A stretch of DNA of 64,000 nt from Galbitalea soli (GCF_010686725.1 NZ_JAAGWZ010000001.1:1-64000); one strand, 5' to 3'; positions 44,100-53,107 are shown, counted from the first letter of the stretch. Notes: generated by a model from the sequence alone, not told the origin. Program-made: numbers and translations.

Positions 44100-45086
44100 A
44101 TGCAACAGCGCATCCTCGGTCGTACCGGCCGCACCGTCTCGGTCATCTCCCTCGGCACCTGGCAGTTGGGCGGTGACTGGGGCAGCGTGAGCGAATCGGA
44201 TGCCGCGGCCGTGCTCGACGCCTCCCTCGAGTCGGGCGTCACCATGTTCGATACCGCCGACGTCTATGGCGACGGGCGCAGCGAGCAGCTCATCGGCTCC
44301 TACCTCGCCGACCGGCCCGCGACGGAGGTGCTCGTCGCCACGAAGATGGGCCGGCGCGAGGCGCAGGATCCGGCGAACTTCACGCTCGAGAACTTCCGCC
44401 GCTGGACGGATCGCTCGCGCGCGAATCTGCGCACCGACACCCTGGACCTCGTGCAACTGCACTGCCCGCCCACCGTGGTGCTGTCCACCGACGCCGTCTA
44501 CGACGCGCTTGACCTCCTCGTCGAGGAGCGGGCGATCGCCGCCTACGGGGTCAGCGTCGAGACCACCGCCGAGGCACTCGCCGCGATCGCGCGCCCCGGG
44601 GTGGCCAGTGTGCAGATCATCCTCAACGCCTTCCGGCTCAAGCCGCTCGACGAGGTGCTGCCCGCGGCCGTCGCCGCCGGTGTCGGAATCGTCGCGCGGG
44701 TTCCGCTCGCGAGCGGGCTGCTCAGCGGCACGTACACGAGCGACACCGTCTTCGCCGAGAACGATCACCGCAACTACAACCGTCATGGCGAGGCCTTCGA
44801 CGTCGGCGAGACCTTCTCCGGCGTCGACTACGAGGCCGGCGTCGCGGCCGCCCGCGAGTTCTCGGCGCTCGCCGCCTCGGTGGGGCTCGCGCCGGCGACC
44901 GCCGCGTTGGCCTGGGTCGCCCAGCTGGAGGGCGTGAGCACGGTCATCCCCGGTGCCCGCAACGCCGAGCAGGCGCGCGCGAACGCGGCGGCGGGGTCGG
45001 TGCCCACCCTGCCCGACTCCTTCACCGTGTCGGTGCGCGAGCTGTACGACCGATACTTCCGCGCCGCGGTGCACCCGCGCTGGTAG
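44100..45086 (+). CDS. Aldo/keto reductase (YdjG/perakine-type)
   Basis: A 328-residue NADPH-dependent oxidoreductase with an (alpha/beta)8 barrel. The active-site Asp and Tyr are in MFDTADVYGDGRSE, the Lys in VLVATKMGRRE, and the His position in LVQLHCPPTVV. The C-terminal cofactor segment TVIPGARNAEQARAN is typical. The substrate is unknown. The gene is divergent from the DUF4349 gene, with back-to-back leaderless-type promoters 88 bases apart. Confidence 0.9.
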   Translation: MQQRILGRTGRTVSVISLGTWQLGGDWGSVSESDAAAVLDASLESGVTMFDTADVYGDGRSEQLIGSYLADRPATEVLVATKMGRREAQDPANFTLENFRRWTDRSRANLRTDTLDLVQLHCPPTVVLSTDAVYDALDLLVEERAIAAYGVSVETTAEALAAIARPGVASVQIILNAFRLKPLDEVLPAAVAAGVGIVARVPLASGLLSGTYTSDTVFAENDHRNYNRHGEAFDVGETFSGVDYEAGVAAAREFSALAASVGLAPATAALAWVAQLEGVSTVIPGARNAEQARANAAAGSVPTLPDSFTVSVRELYDRYFRAAVHPRW

Positions 45087-45167
45087 CAACGGCTCCGCCG
45101 GGGCGCCGGTCGCGCCGGGAGTGATCCGGCGCGGGGCCGGCCGGGCGAGGCGCCGGACCGGGCCCGA

Positions 45168-46010
45168 TCAGCCGAAGTGCTCGGGATCCTTGCCGGTGCG
45201 CTCGCCCGACTCGAGAGCGGCGATCCGGCTGAGGTCGTCGTCGCTCAGCTCGAAGTCGAACACCCGGGCGTTCTCGGCGACCCGCGCGAGCGAGTTCGAC
45301 TTCGGAATCACCACGACACCGGCCTGCAGGTGCCACCGCACCACGACCTGCGCGGGTGAGCGGCCCAGTCGCTCTGCGATCGCCCCGATCACCGGGTCGT
45401 CGAGCACCCGGCCGCGGGCGAGCGGCGACCACGACTCGGTCAGGATGCCCTGACTCCGGTCGAAGGCGCGCACCGCGCTCTGCGGCAGCCACGGGTGCAG
45501 CTCGACCTGGTTGATCACGGGGGCCTCGCCCGTCTCCGCGATGATCCGCTCCAGGTGGGGGATCGCGAAGTTGCTCACGCCGACCGACCGGACGCGGCCC
45601 TCGTCGCGCAGGCGCAGCAGGGCGCGCCAGCTCTCCACGTACCGGTCCTGAGCGGGGCACGGCCAGTGGATGAGGTACAGGTCCACGTAGTCGAGGCCGA
45701 GCAGCTCGAGGCTGCGATCGAAGGCGCGGAGGGCGCGGTCGTAGCCGTGGTCGTCGTTCCAGAGCTTGGTGGTGAGGAAGAGCTCCGAGCGGTCGACGCC
45801 TGAGGCGCGCATCCCCTCGCCCACACCGCGCTCGTTGTCATAGAGCGTCGCGGTGTCGAGGTGCCGGTAGCCGAGCTCGATCGCCCCTGCGACCAGCTCG
45901 GTCGCGTGCGCGTCGGCGACCTTGTAGACGCCCAGTCCGAGCTGCGGGATGGAGTGGCCGTCGGAGAGCCGGAGGCTGGGGGAGAAGGTGGGGGAGGTCA
46001 TCCCCACCAT
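45168..46010 (-). CDS. Aldo/keto reductase (2,5-diketogluconate reductase type)
   Basis: A 280-residue reductase. LGLGVYKVADAHATELV opens the barrel, the catalytic Asp/Tyr are in RHLDTATLYDNERGVGEGM, the Lys in FLTTKLWNDDHG, and the His in YLIHWPCP. The C-terminal cofactor motif is VVIPKSNSLARVAENA. The start chosen is the ATG at 46010, preceded by AGAGGGG; other in-frame starts lie at 46016 and 46001. It converges with the other aldo/keto reductase and is not closely alike, so the pair is not a recent duplication. Confidence 0.9.
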   Translation of the reverse strand: MVGMTSPTFSPSLRLSDGHSIPQLGLGVYKVADAHATELVAGAIELGYRHLDTATLYDNERGVGEGMRASGVDRSELFLTTKLWNDDHGYDRALRAFDRSLELLGLDYVDLYLIHWPCPAQDRYVESWRALLRLRDEGRVRSVGVSNFAIPHLERIIAETGEAPVINQVELHPWLPQSAVRAFDRSQGILTESWSPLARGRVLDDPVIGAIAERLGRSPAQVVVRWHLQAGVVVIPKSNSLARVAENARVFDFELSDDDLSRIAALESGERTGKDPEHFG

Positions 46011-46123
46011 TGTCACACCCCTCTCGTGCGGCGATTCATGGACGATTGCGCGAGGATCGACAGTCGGCTGCGTAAGGTGGCAGTAGCATCGCCCCGGGGC
46101 GATCGCGGGTGAGAGAGGTTGCA

Positions 46124-46477
46124 GTGACCCTCGTTGATGCGGACGGCGGTGCCGATGCGGTCGCCGTCGCCGTGGACGCCTTCTACACCCGGCTGATGGA
46201 TGACCCCGCGCTCGCCGCGCGTTTCGAGGGCGTCGACCTGCGCAAGCTCATCGGTCACCAGCGCGCCTTCGTCGTCGCCGCGCTCGGTGGAGCGGACCTC
46301 TACCTGGGGCGCGACATGCGGTCGGCGCACGCCGGCCTGCAGCTGACCGATGCCGAGTTCGACAGCGCGGTGCGGCACCTCAGCGACAGCCTCGCCGAGG
46401 CGGGGTTCGCGGGCAGCCTGATCGCGGTGCTCGCCGCGAGACTCGAGCCCCTGCGCGCGCAGATCGTCGGCGCCTGA
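46124..46477 (+). CDS. Group I truncated haemoglobin
   Basis: A 117-residue haem protein. The GTG at 46124 is chosen because AGAGAGG lies six bases upstream; an in-frame GTG at 46109 is less well placed. The family pattern includes FYTRLMDDPALAARFEGVD, LIGHQRAFVVAALGG and the haem-ligand His in RDMRSAHAGLQL. Group I members bind O2 and detoxify nitric oxide or act in redox sensing. No reductase is adjacent. Confidence 0.85.
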   Translation: MTLVDADGGADAVAVAVDAFYTRLMDDPALAARFEGVDLRKLIGHQRAFVVAALGGADLYLGRDMRSAHAGLQLTDAEFDSAVRHLSDSLAEAGFAGSLIAVLAARLEPLRAQIVGA

Positions 46478-46505
46478 GCGGACCCCCACCCGTGGCGGCG
46501 GGGCA

Positions 46506-47717
46506 TCAGCTCGGCTGGATGGGAACCGGCTCGGTGTCGGGAATCGGGCTGCTGTCGCGACCCCGAAGATCGGGGTGCCAGCGGTGGAACACCGTCCCGG
46601 CGAACGCGCCGAGCAGGGCGAGCGCGGTCGCGACGACGAAGCCGCCGATCGGCCCCGTGCCGTCGATGAAGAATCCGGCGACCGCGGAGCCCGCCGCGGC
46701 ACCGATCAGCTGGCCGGTGCCGACCCAGCCGTACGCCTCCGCCGTGTCGCTGAAGCGCACGCTGGAGGCGACGATCGCCGACATCACGCCGAGCGCGGGG
46801 GCGATGCCGAGTCCCGCGATGAGCAGCGTGGCCGACAGCCCCCAGAAGTTGCCGATCGCGAAGGTCGCGAGCCCCATGCCGACCGCGACCACGATCATGC
46901 GCCGGGCGAGGGCCCAGGGTCCCACGGGCAGGTGGCCCAGCGCGAGACCGCCGATGAGCGAGCCGATCGACCAGATGGCGAGCACGATGCCGCCCTGCGG
47001 TCCGCCGTGGCCGAAGACCGACACGACGGAGGCCTCGACGGCGGCACAGGCGCCGATGAGCAGGGTGCCCACGATCACCGAGAGCAGCACGGGCTTCTTG
47101 AGCAGCACGGTGCCGAGTCGACGGCGACTGCGGGGGATGCGCACCCGACCGACCTCGGGCGAGAGCACGAACCACAGCCCGCCGCCGAGCATGAACACGC
47201 CCGCCACCACGATTCCGAGCACGGTCGAGATCTGGATGGACACGAAGGTCGTGATCACGGGCCCCACCACCCAGATGACCTCCTGCGCCGCGGCGTCGAG
47301 GGCGAAGAGCGGGGTCAGCTGACCAGCGGTCACCATCTTGGGGTAGATCGTGCGGACGGCCGCCGTCACCGGCGGGGTGCTGAGCCCGCCGATGAACCCC
47401 ACGACCATGTAGCTCGCGACCTCCATGTAGATGAAGGCGATCGAGAACACCGCGGCCGAGCACACGAGGGTCGTGAGGATGAGCACGGGCCGCATGCCCC
47501 AGCGCCCCATCCATCGGCTCGTCAGTGGTCCCGCGATCGCCTGACCGATGCTCGTGGCGGCGAGCACGAGACCGGCGGCGCCGTAGGAGTGGTGCACGTA
47601 CTGCACGTGCAGGAGGTAGGCGAGCGAGAGCATCCCGTTCGGAATCCGCGCCGTGAGCTGCGCGGCGATGATCCGGGCGACCCCCGGAGTCTTCAGCAGG
47701 TTCGCGTAACTACTCAC
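46506..47717 (-). CDS. Major facilitator superfamily transporter
   Basis: A 403-residue membrane protein with twelve hydrophobic segments. The loop after helix 2 has the MFS-type SRWMGRWGMRPVLI. The start is a GTG at 47717. A possible -10 (TAGGAT) lies 8 bases upstream on the minus strand, and no Shine-Dalgarno is seen. It resembles drug or metabolite exporters; the substrate is unknown. It is divergent from the ribonucleotide reductase operon. Confidence 0.88.
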   Translation of the reverse strand: MSSYANLLKTPGVARIIAAQLTARIPNGMLSLAYLLHVQYVHHSYGAAGLVLAATSIGQAIAGPLTSRWMGRWGMRPVLILTTLVCSAAVFSIAFIYMEVASYMVVGFIGGLSTPPVTAAVRTIYPKMVTAGQLTPLFALDAAAQEVIWVVGPVITTFVSIQISTVLGIVVAGVFMLGGGLWFVLSPEVGRVRIPRSRRRLGTVLLKKPVLLSVIVGTLLIGACAAVEASVVSVFGHGGPQGGIVLAIWSIGSLIGGLALGHLPVGPWALARRMIVVAVGMGLATFAIGNFWGLSATLLIAGLGIAPALGVMSAIVASSVRFSDTAEAYGWVGTGQLIGAAAGSAVAGFFIDGTGPIGGFVVATALALLGAFAGTVFHRWHPDLRGRDSSPIPDTEPVPIQPS

Positions 47718-47841
47718 AGGGCACGATCCTATCGGTGGAGGACGCCCGGAGCCGGGGCCGGGACGGCGCCCGTTTCGGCCCAGGACCGGCCTTTTTCCGA
47801 CTGTCGGCGGTGCCGCCTAGCCTGTGTAGAAACCAGACAAG

Positions 47842-47861
47842 TTATGCACAGCTGTGGATGA
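47842..47861. promoter_or_regulatory. Inverted pair of DnaA-box-like sites
   Basis: TTATGCACA and TGTGGATGA, separated by two bases, each differ by one base from the DnaA box TTATCCACA or its complement. They lie upstream of the NrdR boxes in the nrd promoter, as DnaA sites do in E. coli nrdAB. Confidence 0.5.
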
Positions 47862-47866
47862 CACGC

Positions 47867-47882
47867 CCACTACATCTAGGGT
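47867..47882. promoter_or_regulatory. NrdR box 1
   Basis: CCACTACATCTAGGGT matches the NrdR consensus (ACACWATATATWGTGT) at 12 or 13 of 16 positions. It begins 32 bases, about three helical turns, before box 2, the usual spacing for NrdR pairs. Confidence 0.6.
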
Positions 47883-47898
47883 TCGCACCATGTCGGTG

Positions 47899-47914
47899 GC
47901 CCGATATATAGTGA
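47899..47914. promoter_or_regulatory. NrdR box 2 overlapping a -10 (TATAGT)
   Basis: GCCCGATATATAGTGA matches the NrdR consensus at about 12 of 16 positions. It contains TATAGT (47907-47912), a good -10 hexamer, so repressor binding would block the polymerase. Confidence 0.62.
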
Positions 47915-47976
47915 TTGAACCGTGGGGCCGAGGGGCCCTCCGTGGGGGCATCATCCGGGGAAATAAGGAGTTTTTT

Positions 47977-50448
47977 GTGGCAATCACCGTAGTCAAGCGC
48001 GATGGGCAGCGCGAGCCGTACGACGCGAACAAGATCAACCTCGCGATCGAGCACGCCAGTGCCGGTCTCGACGAGAACATCACCTGGGTCACCCAGATCG
48101 CGTCCGAGCTCGAGCTCACGCTCTTCGACGGCATCACCACGCAGCAGCTCGACGAGGCGGTCATCCAGGTCGCCCTGCAGAACGTCAAAGATGACCCCGC
48201 CTTCGACATCGTTGCGGCCCGACTCCTCCTCAAGACCATCTACAAGCGCGTGCTCGGCGACTACTCCACCGCCGAGGAGCTCAAGGCCCTCCACGCCGCG
48301 CACTTCCCCACCAACGTTCGCCGCGGTGTCGCCGAGGGGCTCCTCGACTCGCGCCTGACCGAGCTCTTCGACCTGGACGTGCTCGCCGCCGCCCTCGACC
48401 CGGTCCACGACGAGCTGCTCAAGTACATCGGCGTCGTCACGCTCAACAACCGCTACGGCATCAAGGGCCGCAACGGCGACGCGCTCGAGGTGCCCCAGTA
48501 CTTCTGGATGCGCATCGCGATGGGCCTCTCGCTCAACGAGGTCGACCCCACGGCGCAGGCCATCCGGTTCTACGAGAAGATGTCGCGCCTCGAGTACCTG
48601 GCCGCCGGCTCCACCCTCGTCAACGCGGGCACGGTCTACCCCCAGCTCGCGAACTGCTTCGTCATGGAGATGCAGGACGACATGGAGCACATCGCCAAGA
48701 CCACGCGCGACGTCATGTGGCTCACCAAGGGAACCGGCGGCATCGGCCTCTCGGTCTCGAAGCTGCGCGCGCAGGGCTCGCCCATCCGCTCGAACAACAC
48801 CACCTCGACCGGCCCCATCCCGTTCATGCACACGATCGACTCGATCCTGCGCGCGGTCAGCCGCGGCGGCAAGAAGTTCGGCGCGCTGTGCTTCTACATG
48901 GAGAACTGGCACCTCGACTTCCCGGAGTTCCTCGACCTCCGCCAGAACTCGGGCGACCCGTACCGGCGCACCCGCACCGCGAACACCGCCGTGTGGATCA
49001 GCGACGAGTTCATGAAGCGCGTGCAGAACGACGACGACTGGTACCTCTTCGACCCGCTCGAGGTCGCCGACCTCGGCGAGCTCTACGGCAAGGCCTTCTC
49101 TGCGCGGTACAACGATTACGTCGCGAAGGCCGAGGCCGGTGAGATGCGCATGTTCAAGAAGATCGGTGCGCGCGAGCAGTTCAAGTCCATCCTCATCTCG
49201 CTGCAGACGACGAGTCACCCGTGGTTGACCTGGAAAGACACGATCAACAACCGCGCGCTCAACAACAACACGGGCACGATCCACCTCTCCAACCTCTGCA
49301 CCGAGATCACCCTCCCGCAGGACATCGACAACGTCTCGGTCTGCAACTTGGCCTCGATCAACCTCTCGCGCCACCTCGACGACGCGGGCAAGCTCGACTT
49401 CTCGCGCATCGAGGAGAGCGCCCGCATCGCGGTGCGCCAGCTCGACAACCTGATCGACATCACGCGGTCGTCGGTGAAGGAGGCGGACTTCTCCAACCAC
49501 CAGAACCGCGCCGTCGGGCTCGGGGTCATGGGCTTCACCGACGTCATCGAGCGCCTCGGCTACAGCTACGAGAGCGAGGAGGCCTACGAGCTGATCGACG
49601 AGATCATGGAGCACGTCTCCTACGCGGCCATCGACGAGAGCGCCAACCTCGCCCAGGAGCGGGGTGCGTACCCGAACTTCGAGGGATCGCGGTGGTCGCA
49701 GGGCCTCGTTCCCCTCGACTCGATCGCGCTCACCGAGGCCGACCGGGGCACCGAGATCAAGGTGAACCGCACGAGCCGGCTCGACTGGGACGCGCTGCGC
49801 GCGAAGGTCAAGGGCGGTATGCGCAACGCGACGCTCATGGCGATCGCGCCCACCGCATCCATCGGCCTCGTCGCCGGCACGACCCCCGGTCTCGACCCGC
49901 AGTTCTCGCAGATCTTCAGCCGCGCCACCTCCAACGGCAAGTTCCTCGAGGTCAATCGCAACCTCGTGACCGACCTGCAGAAGCTCGGCCTCTGGGACTC
50001 CACCAAGGAGACGATCCTGCGCAGCCAGGGCGATATCCAGAACATCGCCTCCATCCCGGACTCGGTGAAGGCGACCTACAAGACGAGCTTCCAGCTCTCG
50101 CCCTACGCCTTCCTCGAGGTGGCGGCGCGCGCGCAGAAGTGGATCGACCAGGCGATCAGCCGCAACATGTACCTCGAGACGCGTGACCTCGGCGACATGA
50201 TGGACATCTACTTCGCGGCCTGGGAGAAGGGCGTCAAGACGACCTACTACCTGCACATGAAGCCGCGCCACACGGCCGAGCAGTCGACCGTCAAGGTGAA
50301 CAAGTCCGAGGAGATCGGCACCCCCGCCGCCCGCAAGGGCTTCGGGGCGGCCGCCGCCGCTCCCGCCACCGCCGAGGTCCCCGTCGAGCCGGCCGCGCCC
50401 AAGCGCGGTTTCGGCTTCGGCGGGCTCGCCCCGAAGGCGGACGCCTGA
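47977..50448 (+). CDS. nrdA: Ribonucleoside-diphosphate reductase alpha subunit, lacking its CxxC tail
   Basis: An 823-residue class I catalytic subunit that reduces ribonucleotides to deoxyribonucleotides. The N-terminus is an ATP-cone (VVKRDGQREPYDANKINLAI). Cys227 (LANCFV), Cys441 (NLCTEI) and Cys456 (VCNLASINL) match the active-site trio, and Tyr757-Tyr758 the radical path. The chain ends in a Pro/Ala linker and GFGFGGLAPKADA with no C-terminal Cys pair. That motif is found in the next small frame (50448-50537). AAGGAG lies six bases before the GTG at 47977; a longer frame from 47854 would run through the promoter boxes. Confidence 0.94.
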   Translation: MAITVVKRDGQREPYDANKINLAIEHASAGLDENITWVTQIASELELTLFDGITTQQLDEAVIQVALQNVKDDPAFDIVAARLLLKTIYKRVLGDYSTAEELKALHAAHFPTNVRRGVAEGLLDSRLTELFDLDVLAAALDPVHDELLKYIGVVTLNNRYGIKGRNGDALEVPQYFWMRIAMGLSLNEVDPTAQAIRFYEKMSRLEYLAAGSTLVNAGTVYPQLANCFVMEMQDDMEHIAKTTRDVMWLTKGTGGIGLSVSKLRAQGSPIRSNNTTSTGPIPFMHTIDSILRAVSRGGKKFGALCFYMENWHLDFPEFLDLRQNSGDPYRRTRTANTAVWISDEFMKRVQNDDDWYLFDPLEVADLGELYGKAFSARYNDYVAKAEAGEMRMFKKIGAREQFKSILISLQTTSHPWLTWKDTINNRALNNNTGTIHLSNLCTEITLPQDIDNVSVCNLASINLSRHLDDAGKLDFSRIEESARIAVRQLDNLIDITRSSVKEADFSNHQNRAVGLGVMGFTDVIERLGYSYESEEAYELIDEIMEHVSYAAIDESANLAQERGAYPNFEGSRWSQGLVPLDSIALTEADRGTEIKVNRTSRLDWDALRAKVKGGMRNATLMAIAPTASIGLVAGTTPGLDPQFSQIFSRATSNGKFLEVNRNLVTDLQKLGLWDSTKETILRSQGDIQNIASIPDSVKATYKTSFQLSPYAFLEVAARAQKWIDQAISRNMYLETRDLGDMMDIYFAAWEKGVKTTYYLHMKPRHTAEQSTVKVNKSEEIGTPAARKGFGAAAAAPATAEVPVEPAAPKRGFGFGGLAPKADA

Positions 50449-50537
50449 TGTCCGGAGGATTCACCACGACCGCACCCTTCGAGTACGACGTTCCCGTGGA
50501 CCCCATGGACGAACTCCAGTGCGACAGCTGCCAGTAA
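50448..50537 (+). CDS. Detached C-terminal CxxC tail of NrdA (29 residues)
   Basis: A 29-codon frame starts at an ATG that shares bases with the nrdA stop (TGATG). It ends in DELQCDSCQ, the Cys-x2-Cys swinging arm that normally closes the alpha subunit and re-reduces its active-site disulfide. Before that comes FEYDVPVDPMDE. The frame is -1 relative to nrdA and stays open for more than 100 bases upstream, so a single lost or gained base would fuse the two. It could be translated by coupling (GGCGGA lies upstream), by programmed frameshifting, or be a mutation or sequencing error. Confidence 0.7.
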   Translation: MSGGFTTTAPFEYDVPVDPMDELQCDSCQ

Positions 50538-50562
50538 CCATCACAAGGAAGAAGTAGAACTC

Positions 50563-51561
50563 ATGGGCATCCTCGGAACCGGCCTTCAGGAAGGTCTTCT
50601 GCTCAAGCCGATCAAGTACAAGTGGGCGATGGACCTGTACGACCAGGCCGTCGCCAACACCTGGTTCCCCAACGAGATCCAGTTGGGCGAAGACATCGCC
50701 GACTTCAAGAAGATGACCGACGAGGAGCGCCACGCGGTCACCTTCCTGATGAGCTACTTCAACCCGAACGAGCTGCTCGTCAACAAAGCGCTCGCCTTCG
50801 GCGTGTACCCCTACGTGAGCGCGGCCGAGTGCAGCCTGTACCTCGCCAAGCAGATGTGGGAGGAGGCCAACCACTGCATGAGCTTCGAGTACGTGCTGGA
50901 GACCTTCCCGATCGATCGCGATGCCGCCTACAACTCGCACGTCGACATCCCGTCGATGGCGCGCAAGGAGGAGTTCGAGATCAAGTTCATCCGTCGGATG
51001 ACCGAGCAGACGCTCGACATCACCACGACGGAGGGCAAGAAGGACTTCATCCGCAACCTCGTCGCGTACAACGTCATCCTCGAGGGGGTGTGGTTCTACT
51101 CCGGCTTCATGGTCGCGCTGTCGTTCCGTCAGCGGAACCTGCTTCGCAACTTCGGCTCGCTCATGGACTGGGTCGTTCGTGACGAGTCCTTGCACCTGAA
51201 GTTCGGCATCAACCTCATCCTCACCGTGCTGGAGGAGAACCCCGACCTGCAGACACCGGAGTTCGCGGCCGAGATCAAGCAGATGATCCTCGACGCGGTC
51301 GAAATGGAAGAGCAGTACAACCGTGACCTGCTCCCGGGCGGAATCCTCGGCCTCAACGCCAACTACATCAACCAGTACGTGAAGTACCTGGCCGACCGGC
51401 GACTGGAGGAGCTCGGCTTCGAGCCCGAGTACAACGTCTCGAACCCCGCGAAGTGGATGGCCGCGGCGAACGACACACTGCAGCTCGTCAACTTCTTCGA
51501 GTCGACGAACACCTCCTACGAGTCCAACGCCTCCGCCACGGTGGCCGCGAAGAGTGAGTGA
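50563..51561 (+). CDS. nrdB: Ribonucleoside-diphosphate reductase beta subunit, Phe at radical site
   Basis: A 332-residue metal-containing radical-generating subunit. The four-helix-bundle metal ligands are seen in NTWFPNEIQLGEDI, SYFNPNELLVN, QMWEEANHCMSFEYV and LVAYNVILEGVWFYSGF, with the last His in DESLHLKFG. The residue four after the second-helix His104, the radical Tyr of class Ia, is Phe108. This matches class Ic enzymes, which use a Mn/Fe centre instead of a tyrosyl radical. AAGGAAG precedes the ATG at 50563, 25 bases after the CxxC-tail frame. Confidence 0.93.
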   Translation: MGILGTGLQEGLLLKPIKYKWAMDLYDQAVANTWFPNEIQLGEDIADFKKMTDEERHAVTFLMSYFNPNELLVNKALAFGVYPYVSAAECSLYLAKQMWEEANHCMSFEYVLETFPIDRDAAYNSHVDIPSMARKEEFEIKFIRRMTEQTLDITTTEGKKDFIRNLVAYNVILEGVWFYSGFMVALSFRQRNLLRNFGSLMDWVVRDESLHLKFGINLILTVLEENPDLQTPEFAAEIKQMILDAVEMEEQYNRDLLPGGILGLNANYINQYVKYLADRRLEELGFEPEYNVSNPAKWMAAANDTLQLVNFFESTNTSYESNASATVAAKSE

Positions 51562-52087
51562 GCCGACGTCGGGTCCGGAGGCCTCGGCGGCCGGACCCGA
51601 CGCCCCGGTGGTCGAGCTCCTCCGGGTCGACTGGTCCGACCCGCGCGCGGCGCGCCTGCGTGATGAGATGGACTCCGAGATGGGCCTGCTCTACGCCGGG
51701 CGGATGTTCGGCGCCGGTGAGGCGCTCGAGGCCGCCGTGCACGCGGCACTCGCCATCGACGAGACCACGATCGTCACCTCCGTTCTCGCGATCCTCGGCG
51801 GCCGGGCCGTCGGTCACGCGGGAATCCGCCGCTATGACGACGCCTTCGAGGTGCGAAAGGTCGTCGTCGAGCCGGGCGCCCGCGGGCTCGGTCTCTCCAA
51901 GGCCCTCATGGCCGAGCTCGAGGTGATCGCGCGCGAGCACGGCGTCACTCGACTGCTCCTGCAGACCGGCGACCTCCAGCGGGAGGCGATCGGACTCTAC
52001 GAGCGCATCGGCTATCACCGAGTTCCCGTCTACGGGGGCTACGGCGCGATCCCCGGAGCCATCTGCTACGAGAAGATTCTGCGCTGA
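51554..52087 (+). CDS. GNAT-family N-acetyltransferase
   Basis: A 177-residue acetyl-CoA-dependent acyltransferase. The acetyl-CoA loop appears in KVVVEPGARGLGLSKALMAE, and the C-terminal beta strand region in LYERIGYHRVPVYGGYG. The substrate is unknown. The start GTG overlaps the nrdB stop by 8 bases, so it is co-translated with ribonucleotide reductase, although no functional link is evident. Confidence 0.85.
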   Translation: MSEPTSGPEASAAGPDAPVVELLRVDWSDPRAARLRDEMDSEMGLLYAGRMFGAGEALEAAVHAALAIDETTIVTSVLAILGGRAVGHAGIRRYDDAFEVRKVVVEPGARGLGLSKALMAELEVIAREHGVTRLLLQTGDLQREAIGLYERIGYHRVPVYGGYGAIPGAICYEKILR

Positions 52088-52124
52088 CGCGCAATTAACA
52101 ATCGAATCTCCTCAGAATTGCGCG
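52088..52124. repeat. 9-base inverted repeat after the nrd/GNAT operon
   Basis: CGCGCAATT and AATTGCGCG are separated by 19 bases. This could be a weak terminator for the nrd-GNAT transcript or an operator for the importer that follows; there is no T-run. Confidence 0.5.
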
Positions 52125-52217
52125 GAAAACCCCGCGTCAACCAGATGTAGGCTCCGATCAATCGCGACGACACTGATGTCGGAGGCACGCGGGGACACCC
52201 AGAGAACAGGACAACTC

Positions 52218-53105
52218 ATGCGAATCAGGCATGCCCTTCCCCTGATCGCCGTGGTCACGGCGATCGCATTGACCGGCTGTGTGAACAACACGCCCGCACC
52301 CGCGCCCACAGCGACGGTCGGAGCCAGCACGAAGGACGCGACGCTCGCGTCACTCCTGCCCGCCTCCATCAAATCGGCCGGAGTCATCCAGGTGGGGGTC
52401 GACGCGACCTACGCACCCAACGAGTACAAGGACCCGAGCGGTAACGCGATCGGCTGGGACATCGACCTGTTCAACGCGGTCGCCGCCAAGCTCGGCGTGA
52501 AGGCGAACTACAACATCGCGGGATTCGACACGATCATCCCCAACATCACGGGCGGCAAGTACGACGCCGGAGTCTCGTCGTTCACCGACACGGCTGAGCG
52601 CGAGAAGCAGGTCGACTTCGTCAACTACTACTCGGCGGGCATCCTCTGGGCCTCGGCGGCCGGGAAGACCGTCGACCCGTCGAACGCGTGTGGCCTCAAG
52701 GTCGCCGTCGAATCGGGAACGACCGAGCAGCAGGACGAGGTGCCGGCGAAGTCCGCCGCCTGTGTCAAGGCGGGCAAGAAGCCCATCCAGATCCTCAAGT
52801 ACGACGGTCAGGACCTGGCGACGAACGCGGTCGTGCTCGGCCAGGCCGACGCGATGAGCGCGGACTCGCCGATCACCGAGTACGCGATCGCCAAGTCGGG
52901 TGGAAAGCTCCAGGCCGCGGGCACCACCACCGACGTCGCGCCCTACGGCATCGCCGTCGCCAAGGGCTCCACCCTCGGCACCGCGGTGCAGAAGGCCCTG
53001 CAGGCGCTCGTCGACGACGGCAGCTACAAGGCGATCCTCACCAAGTGGGGAGTCGCCGACGGCGGGCTGACCACCATCACGATCAACGCCGCGGCAAACG
53101 GCTGA
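52218..53105 (+). CDS. Amino-acid ABC importer, substrate-binding lipoprotein
   Basis: A 295-residue lipoprotein of the polar amino acid (family 3) solute-binding type. The signal peptide ends in the lipobox ALTGC. The ligand domain has [37 protein letters not shown] and [25 protein letters not shown] lies before the ATG at 52218. It heads an importer with the permease and ATPase that follow. The ligand, probably a polar or basic amino acid, is not determined. Confidence 0.9.
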   Translation: MRIRHALPLIAVVTAIALTGCVNNTPAPAPTATVGASTKDATLASLLPASIKSAGVIQVGVDATYAPNEYKDPSGNAIGWDIDLFNAVAAKLGVKANYNIAGFDTIIPNITGGKYDAGVSSFTDTAEREKQVDFVNYYSAGILWASAAGKTVDPSNACGLKVAVESGTTEQQDEVPAKSAACVKAGKKPIQILKYDGQDLATNAVVLGQADAMSADSPITEYAIAKSGGKLQAAGTTTDVAPYGIAVAKGSTLGTAVQKALQALVDDGSYKAILTKWGVADGGLTTITINAAANG

Positions 53106-53107
53106 TC

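Noticed and set aside
47842-47861. DnaA-box pair as a replication origin
   Set aside because: Only two imperfect boxes are present, with no AT-rich unwinding region and no dnaA, dnaN or gyr genes; a promoter role fits better.
47854-47976. 41-residue N-terminal extension of NrdA
   Set aside because: It would translate the NrdR boxes and -10 region, while AAGGAG precedes the GTG at 47977 and the ATP-cone begins there.
47842-50271. An 809-codon minus-strand frame opposite nrdA
   Set aside because: It covers the nrd promoter boxes and the recognised nrdA coding sequence in antisense; it is a composition artefact.
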